A stretch of 52,005 bases of DNA. It comes from Alicyclobacillus sendaiensis NBRC 100866 (GTDB taxonomy: Bacteria; Bacillota; Bacilli; Alicyclobacillales; Alicyclobacillaceae). Below, in pieces: positions 1 to 8,359 of this stretch. Within the stretch, counting starts at the first letter, position 1. Each line of letters starts with the position of its first letter. A program made the translations under genes and the position numbers. A model generated the notes under the pieces. That model was not told the origin of the DNA, made no database searches, and saw only the letters and a program-made list of their open reading frames with translations. Where the stretch lies: contig NZ_BCRQ01000010.1 in NCBI RefSeq assembly GCF_001552675.1, forward strand, positions 1 to 52,005, in the 5' to 3' direction.

Positions 1-206
1 GACACGCGCACGACTTCAACCGCTGTGGCTCCCGCCGTTCCGAGCTCGGCCTCAGACGGCGCAAATGGGGGTGAACCCACAATCTCCACCAGCACAGCGG
101 GCTTGTGAACGGTCGGGCGCATGGACGCGAGGTCCGGCGCACCGCAGCCCGCGACGCTGGCCGCGGCGGCGCAGAGGGCCACCGCAAGCCGCCACTTCCT
201 TCTCAC
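1..206 (-). CDS. Putative lipoprotein, N-terminal part (cut by the window edge)
   Basis: Only the first 68 or so codons are inside the window. Read from the GTG at 206, the protein starts MRRKWRLAVALCAAA and runs into a lipobox ending V-A-G-C, followed by G-A-P-D. This is a basic n-region, a short Ala-rich hydrophobic core and a cysteine at about residue 21, so export and lipid anchoring on the outer face of the membrane are expected. An in-frame TTG at 215 is the alternative start; it sits at better spacing from the GA-rich ribosome-binding sequence AGAGGGAG. The visible mature part has no domain I recognise. It is divergent from the small gene at 372. The function is unknown. Confidence 0.7.
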   Translation of the reverse strand, partial: MRRKWRLAVALCAAAASVAGCGAPDLASMRPTVHKPAVLVEIVGSPPFAPSEAELGTAGATAVEVVRV

Positions 207-257
207 CGTCGACAATCCACTCCCTCTTCGCGGGCTTTGCGAACATCGCTTCACCCT

Positions 258-286
258 ATTGTAAACCTTCCCTGCCGGCTTGTCTC
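258..286 (-). promoter_or_regulatory. Candidate sigma-A promoter for the lipoprotein gene
   Basis: On the minus strand a GAGACA element (281-286) lies 17 bases from TACAAT (258-263). The start codon follows about 45 bases further on. Four of six bases match in the -35 and five of six in the -10. No comparably good promoter was seen for the divergent gene at 372. Confidence 0.5.
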
Positions 287-371
287 ACCCAGGCAGAACT
301 CCGCGCTTGCCTTTCACGCGTCTCTCTCACATGATAAGGGTATACGAAAGGATGATGGCGCCGTGGGAGAG

Positions 372-713
372 ATGGGCGGAGACCACGTGTCCGTAGCCAA
401 AGCGCTGTATCAGCTGGACTTTTATCTCGAGCAGATCGACGCGCCGTTCGACATTTACGACCTCTATGAGGAGGCCTATCGAGAGCTGCGCGGGAAGTAC
501 TACGACGAGACCTGGCTCGATCATCTCGACGATCACCCGCATGTGCGCGAGTCGCTCGACGAGCATTTTACACTGCAGACCATCGTGGATGCGCTCCTGC
601 GCACCGGCCACGAACCCGTGGTTCGAGCGCTCATGCGGTCGTTTCGCCGCGAGCAGATCTCCGTTACGCAGCGGTTTATCGACGGCGCAAGCCGACAAAA
701 GGGGCGCCCGTAG
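372..713 (+). CDS. Small acidic hypothetical protein
   Basis: An open frame of 113 codons from the ATG at 372; a GTG at 387 has a better placed GGAG upstream and would give 108 residues. The protein is soluble-looking, with no signal peptide or membrane segment. The first half is acidic and aromatic (YQLDFYLEQIDAPFDIYDLY), then comes a His/Asp-rich stretch (LDHLDDHPH) and a more basic helical C-terminus (ALMRSFRREQ). I do not recognise the family, and it does not resemble the small YmfJ-type protein found near spoIIIE in B. subtilis. The stop codon lies inside a strong terminator hairpin, which supports it as a real, separately ended gene. The longer reading frame back to 105 has no start signal. 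Confidence 0.6.
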   Translation: MGGDHVSVAKALYQLDFYLEQIDAPFDIYDLYEEAYRELRGKYYDETWLDHLDDHPHVRESLDEHFTLQTIVDALLRTGHEPVVRALMRSFRREQISVTQRFIDGASRQKGRP

Positions 714-727
714 GCGCCCCTTTTGTC
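694..727. terminator. Bidirectional intrinsic terminator
   Basis: A perfect 15-bp stem, 694-708 paired with 713-727, with a four-base loop and the A4/T4 runs built into the stem so it works on either strand. It ends the small plus-strand gene, whose TAG at 711-713 is within the hairpin, and probably also the converging minus-strand gene that stops at 777. Confidence 0.85.
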
Positions 728-776
728 TTCTCTCGTGTGGTCTTCTGTATGCCTTCCCCTTGAAAGCAGAATCGCT

Positions 777-1358
777 TCAGTTCGCGAGCGGTTTCAGTTC
801 GATCCAACACGCTTGATCCACGCCCGTGTCGTCCTGGTGCGCTTGCTCCATCGCGCCAGCCAGATCTTCCCCTGCCGCCCGGGACGCCAATTGCTTGTAG
901 GCGGTCCGCCCGAGCCCGGCTGTGCCCACGATGGTCCCCCCCTCTGTGAAAGTGATCTCCGCCTCCGCAATCGGCTCTTTCAGCAAGTACAGGTCGCTCA
1001 TATAGGCGTCCGTGGCGGCGCGCATATCGCGAAACGCCACCGTTGGATTCGGCGCCTGACCGGAGGGCGTCTCCACTTCCACCATGGCCGACACCACGAA
1101 CTGGCCATCGCCGCGATCGTCGGGCAAAACCGCCAGGTCGTAGAGGCCGGGAACATCGGCAAGACTCGCGGCGATGGCCTCGATCTCCGCGTTCGAGGGA
1201 GCGGCTTGGGTGGTCTGAATGGCCCCGCCGGCGCGCTGGACCCCTGCCGGCGCGCGCCCGACGCCGCGATCCGAGAGACGATGTTCCAAGCCCATATACC
1301 CGCACAGCGCCACAAAGGCGACTGCCATGACTGCGATGGACAATTTCTCGCGTACCAC
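777..1358 (-). CDS. Hypothetical protein with N-terminal membrane anchor or signal
   Basis: A 193-residue protein starting at a GTG (1358) behind an AAGGAGAGG ribosome-binding sequence. Residues about 6-22 (LSIAVMAVAFVALCGYMGL) form one hydrophobic segment after a short charged start, so the protein is either anchored with its C-terminus outside or secreted. A low-complexity Gly/Ala/Gln linker follows, then a mixed alpha/beta domain from about residue 55 with several acidic turns. No catalytic motif or known family is apparent to me. It lies just downstream of spoIIIE (62-base gap, same strand) and may be co-transcribed with it. A role in the spore or cell envelope is only a guess from position. 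Confidence 0.65.
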   Translation of the reverse strand: MVREKLSIAVMAVAFVALCGYMGLEHRLSDRGVGRAPAGVQRAGGAIQTTQAAPSNAEIEAIAASLADVPGLYDLAVLPDDRGDGQFVVSAMVEVETPSGQAPNPTVAFRDMRAATDAYMSDLYLLKEPIAEAEITFTEGGTIVGTAGLGRTAYKQLASRAAGEDLAGAMEQAHQDDTGVDQACWIELKPLAN

Positions 1359-1420
1359 CCGGCGTCCTCTCCTTGTGTTGGACTAGGACATGTATACGGA
1401 ACGACGCCGGGGCGTATGCC

Positions 1421-3850
1421 TCATTCGGCCTGGTGCTGGCGCATGAACGAGGATTTGGCTTGCAGCCACTGCTCCTTCGTGATGAGGACCTCCCGAGGCT
1501 TGCTGCCTTCGTACGGCCCCACGATGCCACTCTGCTCCATCTGATCGACGATGCGCGCGGCGCGCGAGTATCCAATGCGAAACCTTCGCTGCAACAGCGA
1601 CACAGAGGCCTGACCCATCTCCACGACGAGATCGACCGCGTCCATGAACAGGCTGTCGAGCTCCGGCCCCTCCTCGTCCTCCGGTTCCTCCTCGATGGCG
1701 GTGCTCAAATCCATCGTGTAGACCGCGTGCTGCTGGTTTTTCACGTACTCCACCAGCCGCTCAATTTCTCGCTCCGACACATAGGCCCCCTGCACGCGCG
1801 TCGGTTTGGCCGCGCCCACCGGATAGTAGAGCATGTCGCCCCGGCCGAGCAGCTTCTCGGCGCCGCCCATGTCGAGAATCGTGCGCGAATCCGCCATGGA
1901 CGAAACGGCGAACGCAATCCGGCTCGGGATGTTCGCCTTAATGAGGCCGGTGATGACGTCGACGGACGGCCGCTGCGTCGCGACGATGAGGTGGATGCCG
2001 GCCGCGCGGGCCATCTGGGCCAATCGGCAGATGGCGTCCTCCACGTCATGCGGCGCCACCATCATCAAATCCGCCAATTCATCGACGATCACGACGATGT
2101 ATGGCAGCGGCTCGAGACCCTCTTCGCGCATGATTTCGTTGAACCGATCGACGTCCCTGGCGCCCCGCTCCGCCATCAGCCGATAGCGGTTCTCCATCTC
2201 CTGCACGATTTTCTTCAGCGCGCCGGCCGCCAGCCTGGCGTCGGTCACGACGGGCGTCAGCAGGTGCGGAATGCCGTTGTAGATGCTCAGTTCCACCATC
2301 TTCGGATCAATCATCATCAGCTTAACCTCGTGGGGCTTGGCGCGCACGAGCAAAGACGCGATCATCCCGTTGATGCACACGCTCTTGCCCGAACCCGTGG
2401 CGCCCGCCACGAGGAGATGGGGCATCTTCTGGAGATCGCCCACAATCGGCGCGCCGGTGATGTCTCGGCCCAGCGCGAGCGCCAGCTTCGCGGGATTGTT
2501 CTGAAATTCGGGCGACTCCAGCACCTCACGCAGCGTGACCACGGCGATCTCGTCGTTGGGAATCTCGATGCCGATGACGGATTTTCCGGGCACCGGCGCC
2601 TCGATGCGAATATCCCTGGCCGCGAGCGCGAGGGCGATGTCGTCCTGCAGCGACAGGACGCGCGCGACCTTCACGCCGGCCGCGGGTTGAATTTCGTAGC
2701 GCGTCACCGTGGGCCCTCGATGAATCTCGACCACGCGAGCCTGCACGTTGAACGACTGAAGGGTGGACTGCAGTTTCTGCGCGTTCTCCTGCACATTGGC
2801 CGTGGCGAGCGGCGCGTGCTTGCCCGAAGGTGGGTCAAACAGTGTGATCGGAGGAAGCTGATACGATTCGTCGTGGACCATCGGCCCCACCTCGTACTCG
2901 GGCACGACGGCAGCGCCCCGATCTTCCTCGCGCGCCGTCGACGGCCTTTTCCGCTCGCTTCGCGAGGGAAATCGGACCACGAGGCCCTTCGCATCCGTCT
3001 CGACCACAGGTTCGTCGTCCTCCGCCCACGGGGGAACGTCGCCTGTCTGCTCCGGCCGGCTGGCGCGAGCCGCAAAATCGTGGATGACGGGCTCCGCCTC
3101 GACCTGCGAAGCCTCAGGGGCCACGTCTTCCAAGACATCGCCGTCGATTACGACCGCCGGCCGCGTGGCCCGAGGCGCGTCCTCCACCACCTCCGGCTCA
3201 GGATCTTTCTCCCTCCTGAACACCTGGCCCGCTTGTTGGCGAATGTTGGACCACATGCGATCCAACGCCTGCTCCGTGTAGCGGGAACCACGGCGCACCA
3301 CGCTCACGAGCGACACCTGGAACACGAGGGCGATGCCAATCAGTCCTCCTGCGACAATCACGAGGCGCGGCCCGAGTTCGTAGGTCTGCGGCGAATTGAA
3401 CAAAAGATGCAAGAGCTGAAAGACGAAAAAGCCAATGAGCCCTCCTCCGGCGCTCGGGGGCGACCCGGAGGTTGGATGAAACACGTACGCGCGCAGCGCT
3501 TGCAGCGCGTTCCACTCGCTCGACCAAAAATACGACTGAAGCCCCTGGTCGGCGAGATTGGAATAAAAATTCATCTCAATGAGGGCAAGCATGCAGAGAA
3601 GGAGGATCAACAGGCCAAGATGGCGGCCGTCCCACACGAAGCGACTCCTGCGCACCATCATGTACACGGCCGCATAGCCCACCAAAATAGGGATCAGAAA
3701 ATACCAACTCCCCGCGAGATAGATGCTCACGACGGCCAGGAACTGGCCCACCAGCCCCAAGCGCCCCAGCGCCAGCGCGCAGGCCGTGAGCATCGCCAGA
3801 CCGGTGACTTCGTATTTCAGCACATTTTTTTGTTGCTGCTTGCGAGCCAA
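1421..3850 (-). CDS. spoIIIE: DNA translocase SpoIIIE/FtsK
   Basis: An 809-residue septal DNA pump that moves chromosomal DNA through the division or sporulation septum using ATP. About four membrane segments occupy residues 10-180, followed by a charged linker (to about 330). The RecA-like motor has Walker [10 protein letters not shown] near residue 482 and a Walker B-type [13 protein letters not shown] near 583. The last 65 residues are the winged-helix gamma domain that reads polar DNA sequences. Length, membrane region and the tepA-ylzJ-spoIIIE neighbourhood match spoIIIE of B. subtilis rather than the soluble SftA. The start is a TTG at 3850 with an AAGGGA sequence about ten bases upstream; no in-frame ATG precedes the hydrophobic region. 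Confidence 0.93.
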   Translation of the reverse strand: MARKQQQKNVLKYEVTGLAMLTACALALGRLGLVGQFLAVVSIYLAGSWYFLIPILVGYAAVYMMVRRSRFVWDGRHLGLLILLLCMLALIEMNFYSNLADQGLQSYFWSSEWNALQALRAYVFHPTSGSPPSAGGGLIGFFVFQLLHLLFNSPQTYELGPRLVIVAGGLIGIALVFQVSLVSVVRRGSRYTEQALDRMWSNIRQQAGQVFRREKDPEPEVVEDAPRATRPAVVIDGDVLEDVAPEASQVEAEPVIHDFAARASRPEQTGDVPPWAEDDEPVVETDAKGLVVRFPSRSERKRPSTAREEDRGAAVVPEYEVGPMVHDESYQLPPITLFDPPSGKHAPLATANVQENAQKLQSTLQSFNVQARVVEIHRGPTVTRYEIQPAAGVKVARVLSLQDDIALALAARDIRIEAPVPGKSVIGIEIPNDEIAVVTLREVLESPEFQNNPAKLALALGRDITGAPIVGDLQKMPHLLVAGATGSGKSVCINGMIASLLVRAKPHEVKLMMIDPKMVELSIYNGIPHLLTPVVTDARLAAGALKKIVQEMENRYRLMAERGARDVDRFNEIMREEGLEPLPYIVVIVDELADLMMVAPHDVEDAICRLAQMARAAGIHLIVATQRPSVDVITGLIKANIPSRIAFAVSSMADSRTILDMGGAEKLLGRGDMLYYPVGAAKPTRVQGAYVSEREIERLVEYVKNQQHAVYTMDLSTAIEEEPEDEEGPELDSLFMDAVDLVVEMGQASVSLLQRRFRIGYSRAARIVDQMEQSGIVGPYEGSKPREVLITKEQWLQAKSSFMRQHQAE

Positions 3851-3915
3851 TCCTCACCAGTCCCTTCCTTAGACTGATGATTCGACCCGGGCGCTCAAAC
3901 TCCTGCCTGCGGCCC

Positions 3916-4119
3916 TCAGCGAAGCGGCGCGCCCGGCTGCCACTCAGGCCGCAGATAGTCACTCGCGATGGGACTGATCAACCGCACAAGTCTCGGCGTG
4001 CCGGTTTCGTCCCGCGCGACGATGAGCGTCCGATGTCCGTCCTTCCACTCCTCAAATCGGATCTCCGTGCCCCACCATCCGCTGTAAATCTCGCTCTCGG
4101 ACAACGTCGTCCACAGCAT
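3916..4119 (-). CDS. ylzJ: YlzJ-like protein
   Basis: A 67-residue protein (starting [14 protein letters not shown]) with the size, N-terminal sequence style and position of YlzJ, a conserved protein of unknown function in spore formers. Its ATG overlaps the TGA of tepA as TGATG, implying translational coupling; a G-rich GGGGGTGA lies upstream within tepA. A longer reading frame back to 4242 is only the shadow of tepA. It lies between tepA and spoIIIE, as in B. subtilis. No motif suggests an activity. Confidence 0.85.
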   Translation of the reverse strand: MLWTTLSESEIYSGWWGTEIRFEEWKDGHRTLIVARDETGTPRLVRLISPIASDYLRPEWQPGAPLR

Positions 4120-4898
4120 CACTGAATCACCCCCGGCTGAGGGACGCGTGCGAGCGCGGAGCTCGGTCGGATCTCCTTGCGTTCCCGAATGAGGTCCTTC
4201 AGCTTCTTCATCGCCTGTCCGAGGCCGCCCACCTCGTCGCACAGGCCGTACTTGACGGCGTCCCGCCCCACCACGGTCGTCCCAATGTCCTTCGCCATTT
4301 CACCCGTGTTGAGCATCAGGTGGCGAAACATGTCTTCCGAGATGCGCGAGTGTTCGACGACGAAGCGAATCACCCGATCCTGCATCTTCTCGAGGTACTC
4401 GAACGACTGCTGCACGCCAATCACAAGGCCATTCAAGCGAATGGGATGGATGGTCATGCTGGCCGACTCCGCGATGAACGTGTAATCCGCCGCGACGGCG
4501 ATGGGCACGCCGATGGAGTGGCCTCCGCCGAGCACGACGGACACCTTAGGCTTGGACATCGAGGCCACCAGTTCCGCAATGGCAAGGCCCGCCTCGACGT
4601 CACCCCCCACCGTGTTGAGGATGATGAGCAGCCCGTCGATCTTATCGCTCTCCTCCACCGCGACGAGCTGTGGGATGACGTGTTCGTACTTGGTCGTCTT
4701 GTTCTGAGGCGGCAGCACCATGTGCCCCTCAATCTGGCCGATGACCGTCAAGCAGTAGATGTCCCCCGTCACCACGGCCGCGGGTTCGCCCGCACCAAGC
4801 GACTCCACGGGCGAAGAGGATTCCTTCGCCTCCTGCGCATCCCCGCCGCCTGCCGCTCCAGCCTTCATGACGGCGTCGTAGGCTGAACTCGTCTCCAT
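4119..4898 (-). CDS. tepA: ClpP-fold protease TepA
   Basis: A 259-residue ClpP/crotonase-fold serine protease, called translocation-enhancing protein in B. subtilis. After a variable, probably disordered N-terminus (about 40 residues) the fold begins near [10 protein letters not shown]. The likely catalytic serine is S128 in GGGHSIGVP and the histidine H151 in MTIHP. The acidic residue is expected in the segment [17 protein letters not shown], matching the ClpP pattern. Proteins of this kind have been linked to secretion and to spore development; the substrate is not known. Start: ATG at 4898 behind AGGAGG. It follows the terminator of the RNase J gene, so it needs its own promoter in 4899-4998, which I could not identify with confidence. 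Confidence 0.9.
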   Translation of the reverse strand: METSSAYDAVMKAGAAGGGDAQEAKESSSPVESLGAGEPAAVVTGDIYCLTVIGQIEGHMVLPPQNKTTKYEHVIPQLVAVEESDKIDGLLIILNTVGGDVEAGLAIAELVASMSKPKVSVVLGGGHSIGVPIAVAADYTFIAESASMTIHPIRLNGLVIGVQQSFEYLEKMQDRVIRFVVEHSRISEDMFRHLMLNTGEMAKDIGTTVVGRDAVKYGLCDEVGGLGQAMKKLKDLIRERKEIRPSSALARVPQPGVIQ

Positions 4899-4998
4899 GT
4901 TTCATCCGCCTCCTGCCGTCCCAGTATCGGCAAAGGGATGCACGTCCATACGCAAGCCGTTTGGGCCGAGTTGCCGAGATGCATGCTCGCAAAAACAA

Positions 4999-5049
4999 CG
5001 AGAGCTATCCCCGCTCACCGCGCCCCTCGCGGACCGGGAATAGCTCTCG
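4999..5049 (-). terminator. Intrinsic terminator of the RNase J gene
   Basis: Arms 4999-5012 (CGAGAGCTATCCCC) and 5036-5049 (GGGAATAGCTCTCG) pair almost perfectly. On the minus strand the stem is followed by TTGTTTTTGC. It separates rnj from tepA, which are therefore mainly separate transcription units. Confidence 0.8.
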
Positions 5050-5075
5050 CGTTGCGGAAGAAGACGCCCGGCCGA

Positions 5076-6731
5076 TCACGCCTCCATGATGATGGGCAGG
5101 ATCATCGGGCGGCGCCGCGTCTGTTCGTACAGGTACCGCCCCAACGTATCCCGGACAGCCGTCTTCAGCGAAGACCACTCGCTCACGTTATCCGAGACCA
5201 GCTTGCTGAGCGTGCTCTCCACGAGGCGATTGGCCTCATCCAACAGCGCCTCCGACTCGCGCACGTAGACAAAACCGCGCGAGATGATGTCGGGACCCGA
5301 CAGGATGTGCCCCGTCGTCTTGGAGAGCGTGACCACCACGACCAAGATCCCGTCCTGCGACAACAATTTGCGATCGCGCAACACGATGTTGCCGACGTCG
5401 CCGACGCCAAGCCCATCGATCATCACAGATCCGGCCGGCACCTTACCGCCGAGGCGCGCTCGGCCGTCCTCAAACTCCACCACGTCTCCAATCTCCGTGA
5501 TGAAGATGTGGTCTGGCTGAATGCCGAGCTGGACGGCGAGATCGGCGTGGATCCGCTGCATGCGAAACTCGCCGTGCACCGGGAGGAAGTATTTCGGGCG
5601 CACGAGCTGAAGCATCCACTTGAGTTCTTCCTGACTCCCGTGCCCCGAAGCGTGGACGCCGCGGTAAATCACGTGAGCGCCCGCGCGGAACAGCTGATCG
5701 ATGGTCCTTGCCACGAACTTTTCGTTGCCGGGAATCGGCGAACTCGCCAACACGACGGTGTCGCCCGGCACAATTTCGATTTTGCGATGCGCTGCGCGAG
5801 CCATGCGGGTGAGCGCGGACATCGGCTCCCCTTGGCTGCCCGTGGAGAGGATGACAACCTTCTCGGGCGGCAGCTTATTCACCTCGTCCGGATCGATCAG
5901 CGTGTCCGGCTGCGCCTCCAGGTATCCCAGCTGCAGCGACGTCTGAACGTTGTTGACCATGCTGCGGCCGACGATGGCGACTTTGCGGCCATGGCGCTCC
6001 GCCGCCCGGATCATGAGCTGCAGGCGGTGGATGTTTGACGCAAAGGTGGACAGAATCACGCGCCCGGGAGCTTGACTGATGATCTCGTCGATCCGGATGC
6101 CGACCGTCATCTCCGACGGCGTATAACCCGGCCGTTCCGCGTTCGTGCTGTCGCCGACGAGGGCCAGCACGCCTCGCGCTCCCCACTGTGCCAGTTTGTG
6201 GATATCCGCGCGCCGCCCGTCAATCGGCGTCTGGTCGAATTTGTAGTCGCCCGTATGAATGACGACACCTTCCGGCGTTTCGATGGCAAAGCCGACCGTG
6301 TCCGGAATACTGTGGTTCACGTAGAACGGGGACACCGCGAACTGGCCGAGTTGGACGCGCGACTTTCCATCCATGGTGACGAGCTTCACGTCATGCACGC
6401 CCGCCTCGCGCAACTTGTTCTCCACCAGGCCGAGCGTCAAACGCGTTCCGTACACCGGCACGTTGATCTCGCGAAGCACGTACGGAAGTCCGCCGATGTG
6501 GTCTTCGTGTCCGTGCGTGAGAAAGATGCCGCGAATTTTCTCGCGATTCTCGACCAAAAACGTGATATCCGGAATCACGATGTCGATGCCGAGCATATCT
6601 TCATCAGGAAACTTGAGCCCCGCATCGACGACGATCATGTCCTGCCCGTACCAGTACAGCGTCATGTTCTTTCCGATCTCCCCGACTCCACCGAGCGGGA
6701 TGATCGAAAGTCTCGACTTCGATTTTGGCAT
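5076..6731 (-). CDS. rnj: Ribonuclease J (5'-exo/endoribonuclease)
   Basis: A 551-residue metallo-beta-lactamase/beta-CASP ribonuclease of mRNA decay and rRNA processing. The zinc-binding motif is complete: HGHEDH at residues 73-78. DSTNAERPGYTPSE, TGSQGEP and the C-terminal SGHGSQEEL region are all present. Position next to tepA corresponds to rnjB (RNase J2) of B. subtilis. J2 there has lost part of this motif, whereas this protein keeps all ligands like J1, so I do not assign J1 or J2. The start ATG (6731) has GGAGG at good spacing. It has a strong promoter about 240 bases upstream and its own terminator, so it is a single-gene unit with a long leader. Confidence 0.93.
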   Translation of the reverse strand: MPKSKSRLSIIPLGGVGEIGKNMTLYWYGQDMIVVDAGLKFPDEDMLGIDIVIPDITFLVENREKIRGIFLTHGHEDHIGGLPYVLREINVPVYGTRLTLGLVENKLREAGVHDVKLVTMDGKSRVQLGQFAVSPFYVNHSIPDTVGFAIETPEGVVIHTGDYKFDQTPIDGRRADIHKLAQWGARGVLALVGDSTNAERPGYTPSEMTVGIRIDEIISQAPGRVILSTFASNIHRLQLMIRAAERHGRKVAIVGRSMVNNVQTSLQLGYLEAQPDTLIDPDEVNKLPPEKVVILSTGSQGEPMSALTRMARAAHRKIEIVPGDTVVLASSPIPGNEKFVARTIDQLFRAGAHVIYRGVHASGHGSQEELKWMLQLVRPKYFLPVHGEFRMQRIHADLAVQLGIQPDHIFITEIGDVVEFEDGRARLGGKVPAGSVMIDGLGVGDVGNIVLRDRKLLSQDGILVVVVTLSKTTGHILSGPDIISRGFVYVRESEALLDEANRLVESTLSKLVSDNVSEWSSLKTAVRDTLGRYLYEQTRRRPMILPIIMEA

Positions 6732-6819
6732 TTTGCACCTCCGTTACCATACCCAAGGAATTCAGCGACACGATCACGACCAGCCCTCCCGGTCTCCTTT
6801 CGCAGTTCCCTCGACATGC

Positions 6820-6845
6820 AAAAAAAAGCCCGCTCAGACCAAGGC
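6820..6845 (-). terminator. Possible attenuator or small-RNA terminator in the rnj leader
   Basis: On the minus strand a GCC...GGGC hairpin with two G-U pairs and a bulge is followed directly by eight T residues (6820-6827). It lies about 130 bases after the predicted transcription start and about 90 bases before the rnj start codon. The hairpin is weak as drawn, so the T8 tract is the main evidence. Confidence 0.35.
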
Positions 6846-6980
6846 CGTGTCTTTCTGTGCATCGAACGCGCTCAAACGGACCACCCGACCCGTTCCATCC
6901 GCTTTCACGCCATTCGTTGTCTCCGCGCCAGGGCTCGCACATCCTCGCGCGAATAAGCCGCACATGTCACTATCAGTGTC

Positions 6981-7009
6981 ATTATACTCCCGTTCGGATC
7001 CTGACACAA
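6981..7009 (-). promoter_or_regulatory. Sigma-A promoter of rnj
   Basis: A perfect TATAAT -10 (6981-6986 on the minus strand) lies 17 bases from TTGTGT (7004-7009). The predicted start near 6974 leaves a leader of about 240 bases. A 19-base imperfect dyad (6964-6982) overlaps the -10 and the start point. Confidence 0.75.
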
Positions 7010-7105
7010 CCATCAATCCGTCCTTGCTGACCAGAGCCTTTGCAGCGCGCCGGCGTGCGTCACGCCTCGATCCTGCCCAGAGATGTAGTATTCCATCAGA
7101 AAACA

Positions 7106-7114
7106 TGCTACAAT
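7106..7114 (+). promoter_or_regulatory. Extended -10 promoter of leucine dehydrogenase
   Basis: TGCTACAAT: a TACAAT -10 (7109-7114) with the TGn extension. No good -35 is seen at the usual distance (TAGTAT at 7086-7091), which is common for extended -10 promoters. The predicted transcription start is near 7121. Confidence 0.6.
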
Positions 7115-7124
7115 TGAGGTTGAT

Positions 7125-7138
7125 TGAAAGCGCTTGCA
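7125..7138 (+). promoter_or_regulatory. cre-like site (CcpA operator) at bcd
   Basis: TGAAAGCGCTTGCA fits the relaxed Bacillus cre consensus WTGNAANCGNWNNCW at every position, counting the T before it. It starts a few bases after the predicted transcription start, a position from which CcpA represses by blocking initiation or elongation. An almost identical site lies at 17239-17252. Confidence 0.7.
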
Positions 7139-7208
7139 AACGAGCGCCGCCCTATCGTTCTGGTAGGACCGCCGGAACGGCATACTCCGTGGGGAGGTCT
7201 CGAAGGAC

Positions 7209-8303
7209 ATGGAACTTTTTACTCGCATGGTCCAATTCGATTACGAGCAGGTGATCTTCTGCTACGACAACGCCTCCGGCCTGCGCGCCGTGATCGCCAT
7301 CCACGACACGACGCTCGGCCCCGCGCTCGGCGGATGCCGGATGTGGACGTACGCCTCTGAAGAGGACGCGGTGGTCGACGCGCTCCGCTTGGCGCGCGGC
7401 ATGACCTACAAGGCGGCTGCGGCCGGGCTGAATCTCGGCGGCGGCAAGACGGTCATCATGGGAGATCCGCGAAAGGACAAGAGCGAGGCCCTGTTTCGCG
7501 CCTTGGGGCGGTACATCCACAGCTTGGGCGGGCGATACATCACCGCCGAAGACGTGGGCACAACCGTCCAGGATATGGACCTCATTCACCTCGAGACGCC
7601 GTACGTGTGCGGCATTTCGCCAAGCTACGGTTCGAGCGGCAACCCAAGCGGCATGACGGCCCTCGGCGTGTTCCGCGGGATTCAGGCGAGCGCCAAGTAC
7701 CTGTACGGCACGGACGATCTCGCCGGGCGCCGCGTCGCGGTTCAGGGGCTTGGAAGCGTCGGATACGAACTGGCTCGCCTCCTGCACGGCGCCGGAGCCG
7801 AGCTGCTGGTCGCCGACGTCAACCCCTTGCAGGTGGAGCGCGCAGTCAGTGAATTTGGAGCGCAGGCGTTGTCTCCTCAAGACATCCTGAGCGCCGAATG
7901 TGAGATTCTGGCGCCCTGCGCGCTCGGAGCAGTCTTGAATGACGAAACCATCCCGCGGATTCGGGCCCAGATCATCGCGGGTTCCGCGAACAACCAGCTA
8001 GCCGAAGAGCGACACGGAGATCTGCTCCACGAGCGAGGCATTTTGTACGCGCCTGACTACGTCATCAACGCAGGTGGACTCATCAACGTGGCCGACGAGC
8101 TCGAAGGGTACCACCCGGAACGCGCGCGGTCGAAGGTGGAGCGGATCTACGACATCATGCTGAACCTGTACAAGCTGTCGTCGGAGCGCAATATCCCGAC
8201 GTACCGGGCCGCGGACGAGATGGCGATGAAGCGGATTGAGACCCTGCGACAGGTGCGAAGCAGTTACCTGGGTCATCATGAACCGGTGCGGCGCGGACGC
8301 TGA
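7209..8303 (+). CDS. bcd: Leucine dehydrogenase (Glu/Leu/Phe/Val family)
   Basis: A 364-residue NAD-dependent amino acid dehydrogenase that converts leucine, valine and isoleucine to their 2-oxo acids, releasing ammonia. The catalytic lysines K68 (MTYK) and K80 (GGGKT), the AEDVGTT segment with the catalytic Asp, and a Rossmann GLGSVG turn are all present. The length is that of characterised Bacillus leucine dehydrogenases, and the N-terminal MELF...DYEQV matches them. It is the only plus-strand gene of the catabolic block and converges with the operon that degrades the downstream acyl-CoAs. A cre-like site in its 5' region predicts repression under good carbon supply. Confidence 0.95.
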   Translation: MELFTRMVQFDYEQVIFCYDNASGLRAVIAIHDTTLGPALGGCRMWTYASEEDAVVDALRLARGMTYKAAAAGLNLGGGKTVIMGDPRKDKSEALFRALGRYIHSLGGRYITAEDVGTTVQDMDLIHLETPYVCGISPSYGSSGNPSGMTALGVFRGIQASAKYLYGTDDLAGRRVAVQGLGSVGYELARLLHGAGAELLVADVNPLQVERAVSEFGAQALSPQDILSAECEILAPCALGAVLNDETIPRIRAQIIAGSANNQLAEERHGDLLHERGILYAPDYVINAGGLINVADELEGYHPERARSKVERIYDIMLNLYKLSSERNIPTYRAADEMAMKRIETLRQVRSSYLGHHEPVRRGR

Positions 8304-8315
8304 TCCGCACATGGG

Positions 8316-8345
8316 AAAGGCGCGGGGCTCCTCCCCCGCGCCTTT
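8316..8345. terminator. Bidirectional terminator between bcd and the degradation operon
   Basis: A perfect 12-bp stem (8316-8327 with 8334-8345; AAAGGCGCGGGG) with a six-base loop. The A/T ends of the stem let it work on both strands, ending bcd and the seven-gene minus-strand operon. Confidence 0.85.
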
Positions 8346-8359
8346 TCGCATCCGCGCAT

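Larger units (their letters stand above)
6732..7208. other. Divergent intergenic region between rnj and leucine dehydrogenase
   Basis: A gene-free stretch of 477 bases. From left to right it holds the leader of rnj with a T8 tract (6820-6845), an imperfect dyad at 6964-6982, the rnj promoter (6981-7009), about 95 bases where I see nothing, and then the bcd promoter and cre-like site (7106-7138). Short open frames in it have no ribosome-binding site and look like noise. Confidence 0.7.

Noticed and set aside
327-331. Sigma-G-like CATGATA -10 upstream of the small plus-strand gene
   Set aside because: The -10 resembles the pattern, but the required GHATR element 18 bases upstream is missing.
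352-399. Start of the plus-strand gene at the ATG 352
   Set aside because: This frame meets a stop after 14 codons; the conserved-looking frame starts at 372 or 387.
6846-6905. Possible T-box element in the rnj leader (GGGTGGTCC)
   Set aside because: It lacks the full T-box core AGGGTGGNACC and no antiterminator pairing or specifier loop could be drawn; RNase J is not a usual T-box gene.
6968-6978. tet-operator-like CACTATCAGTG at the rnj promoter
   Set aside because: Only four bases per arm are symmetric and no tetracycline-type regulator is nearby; kept only as part of a generic dyad.
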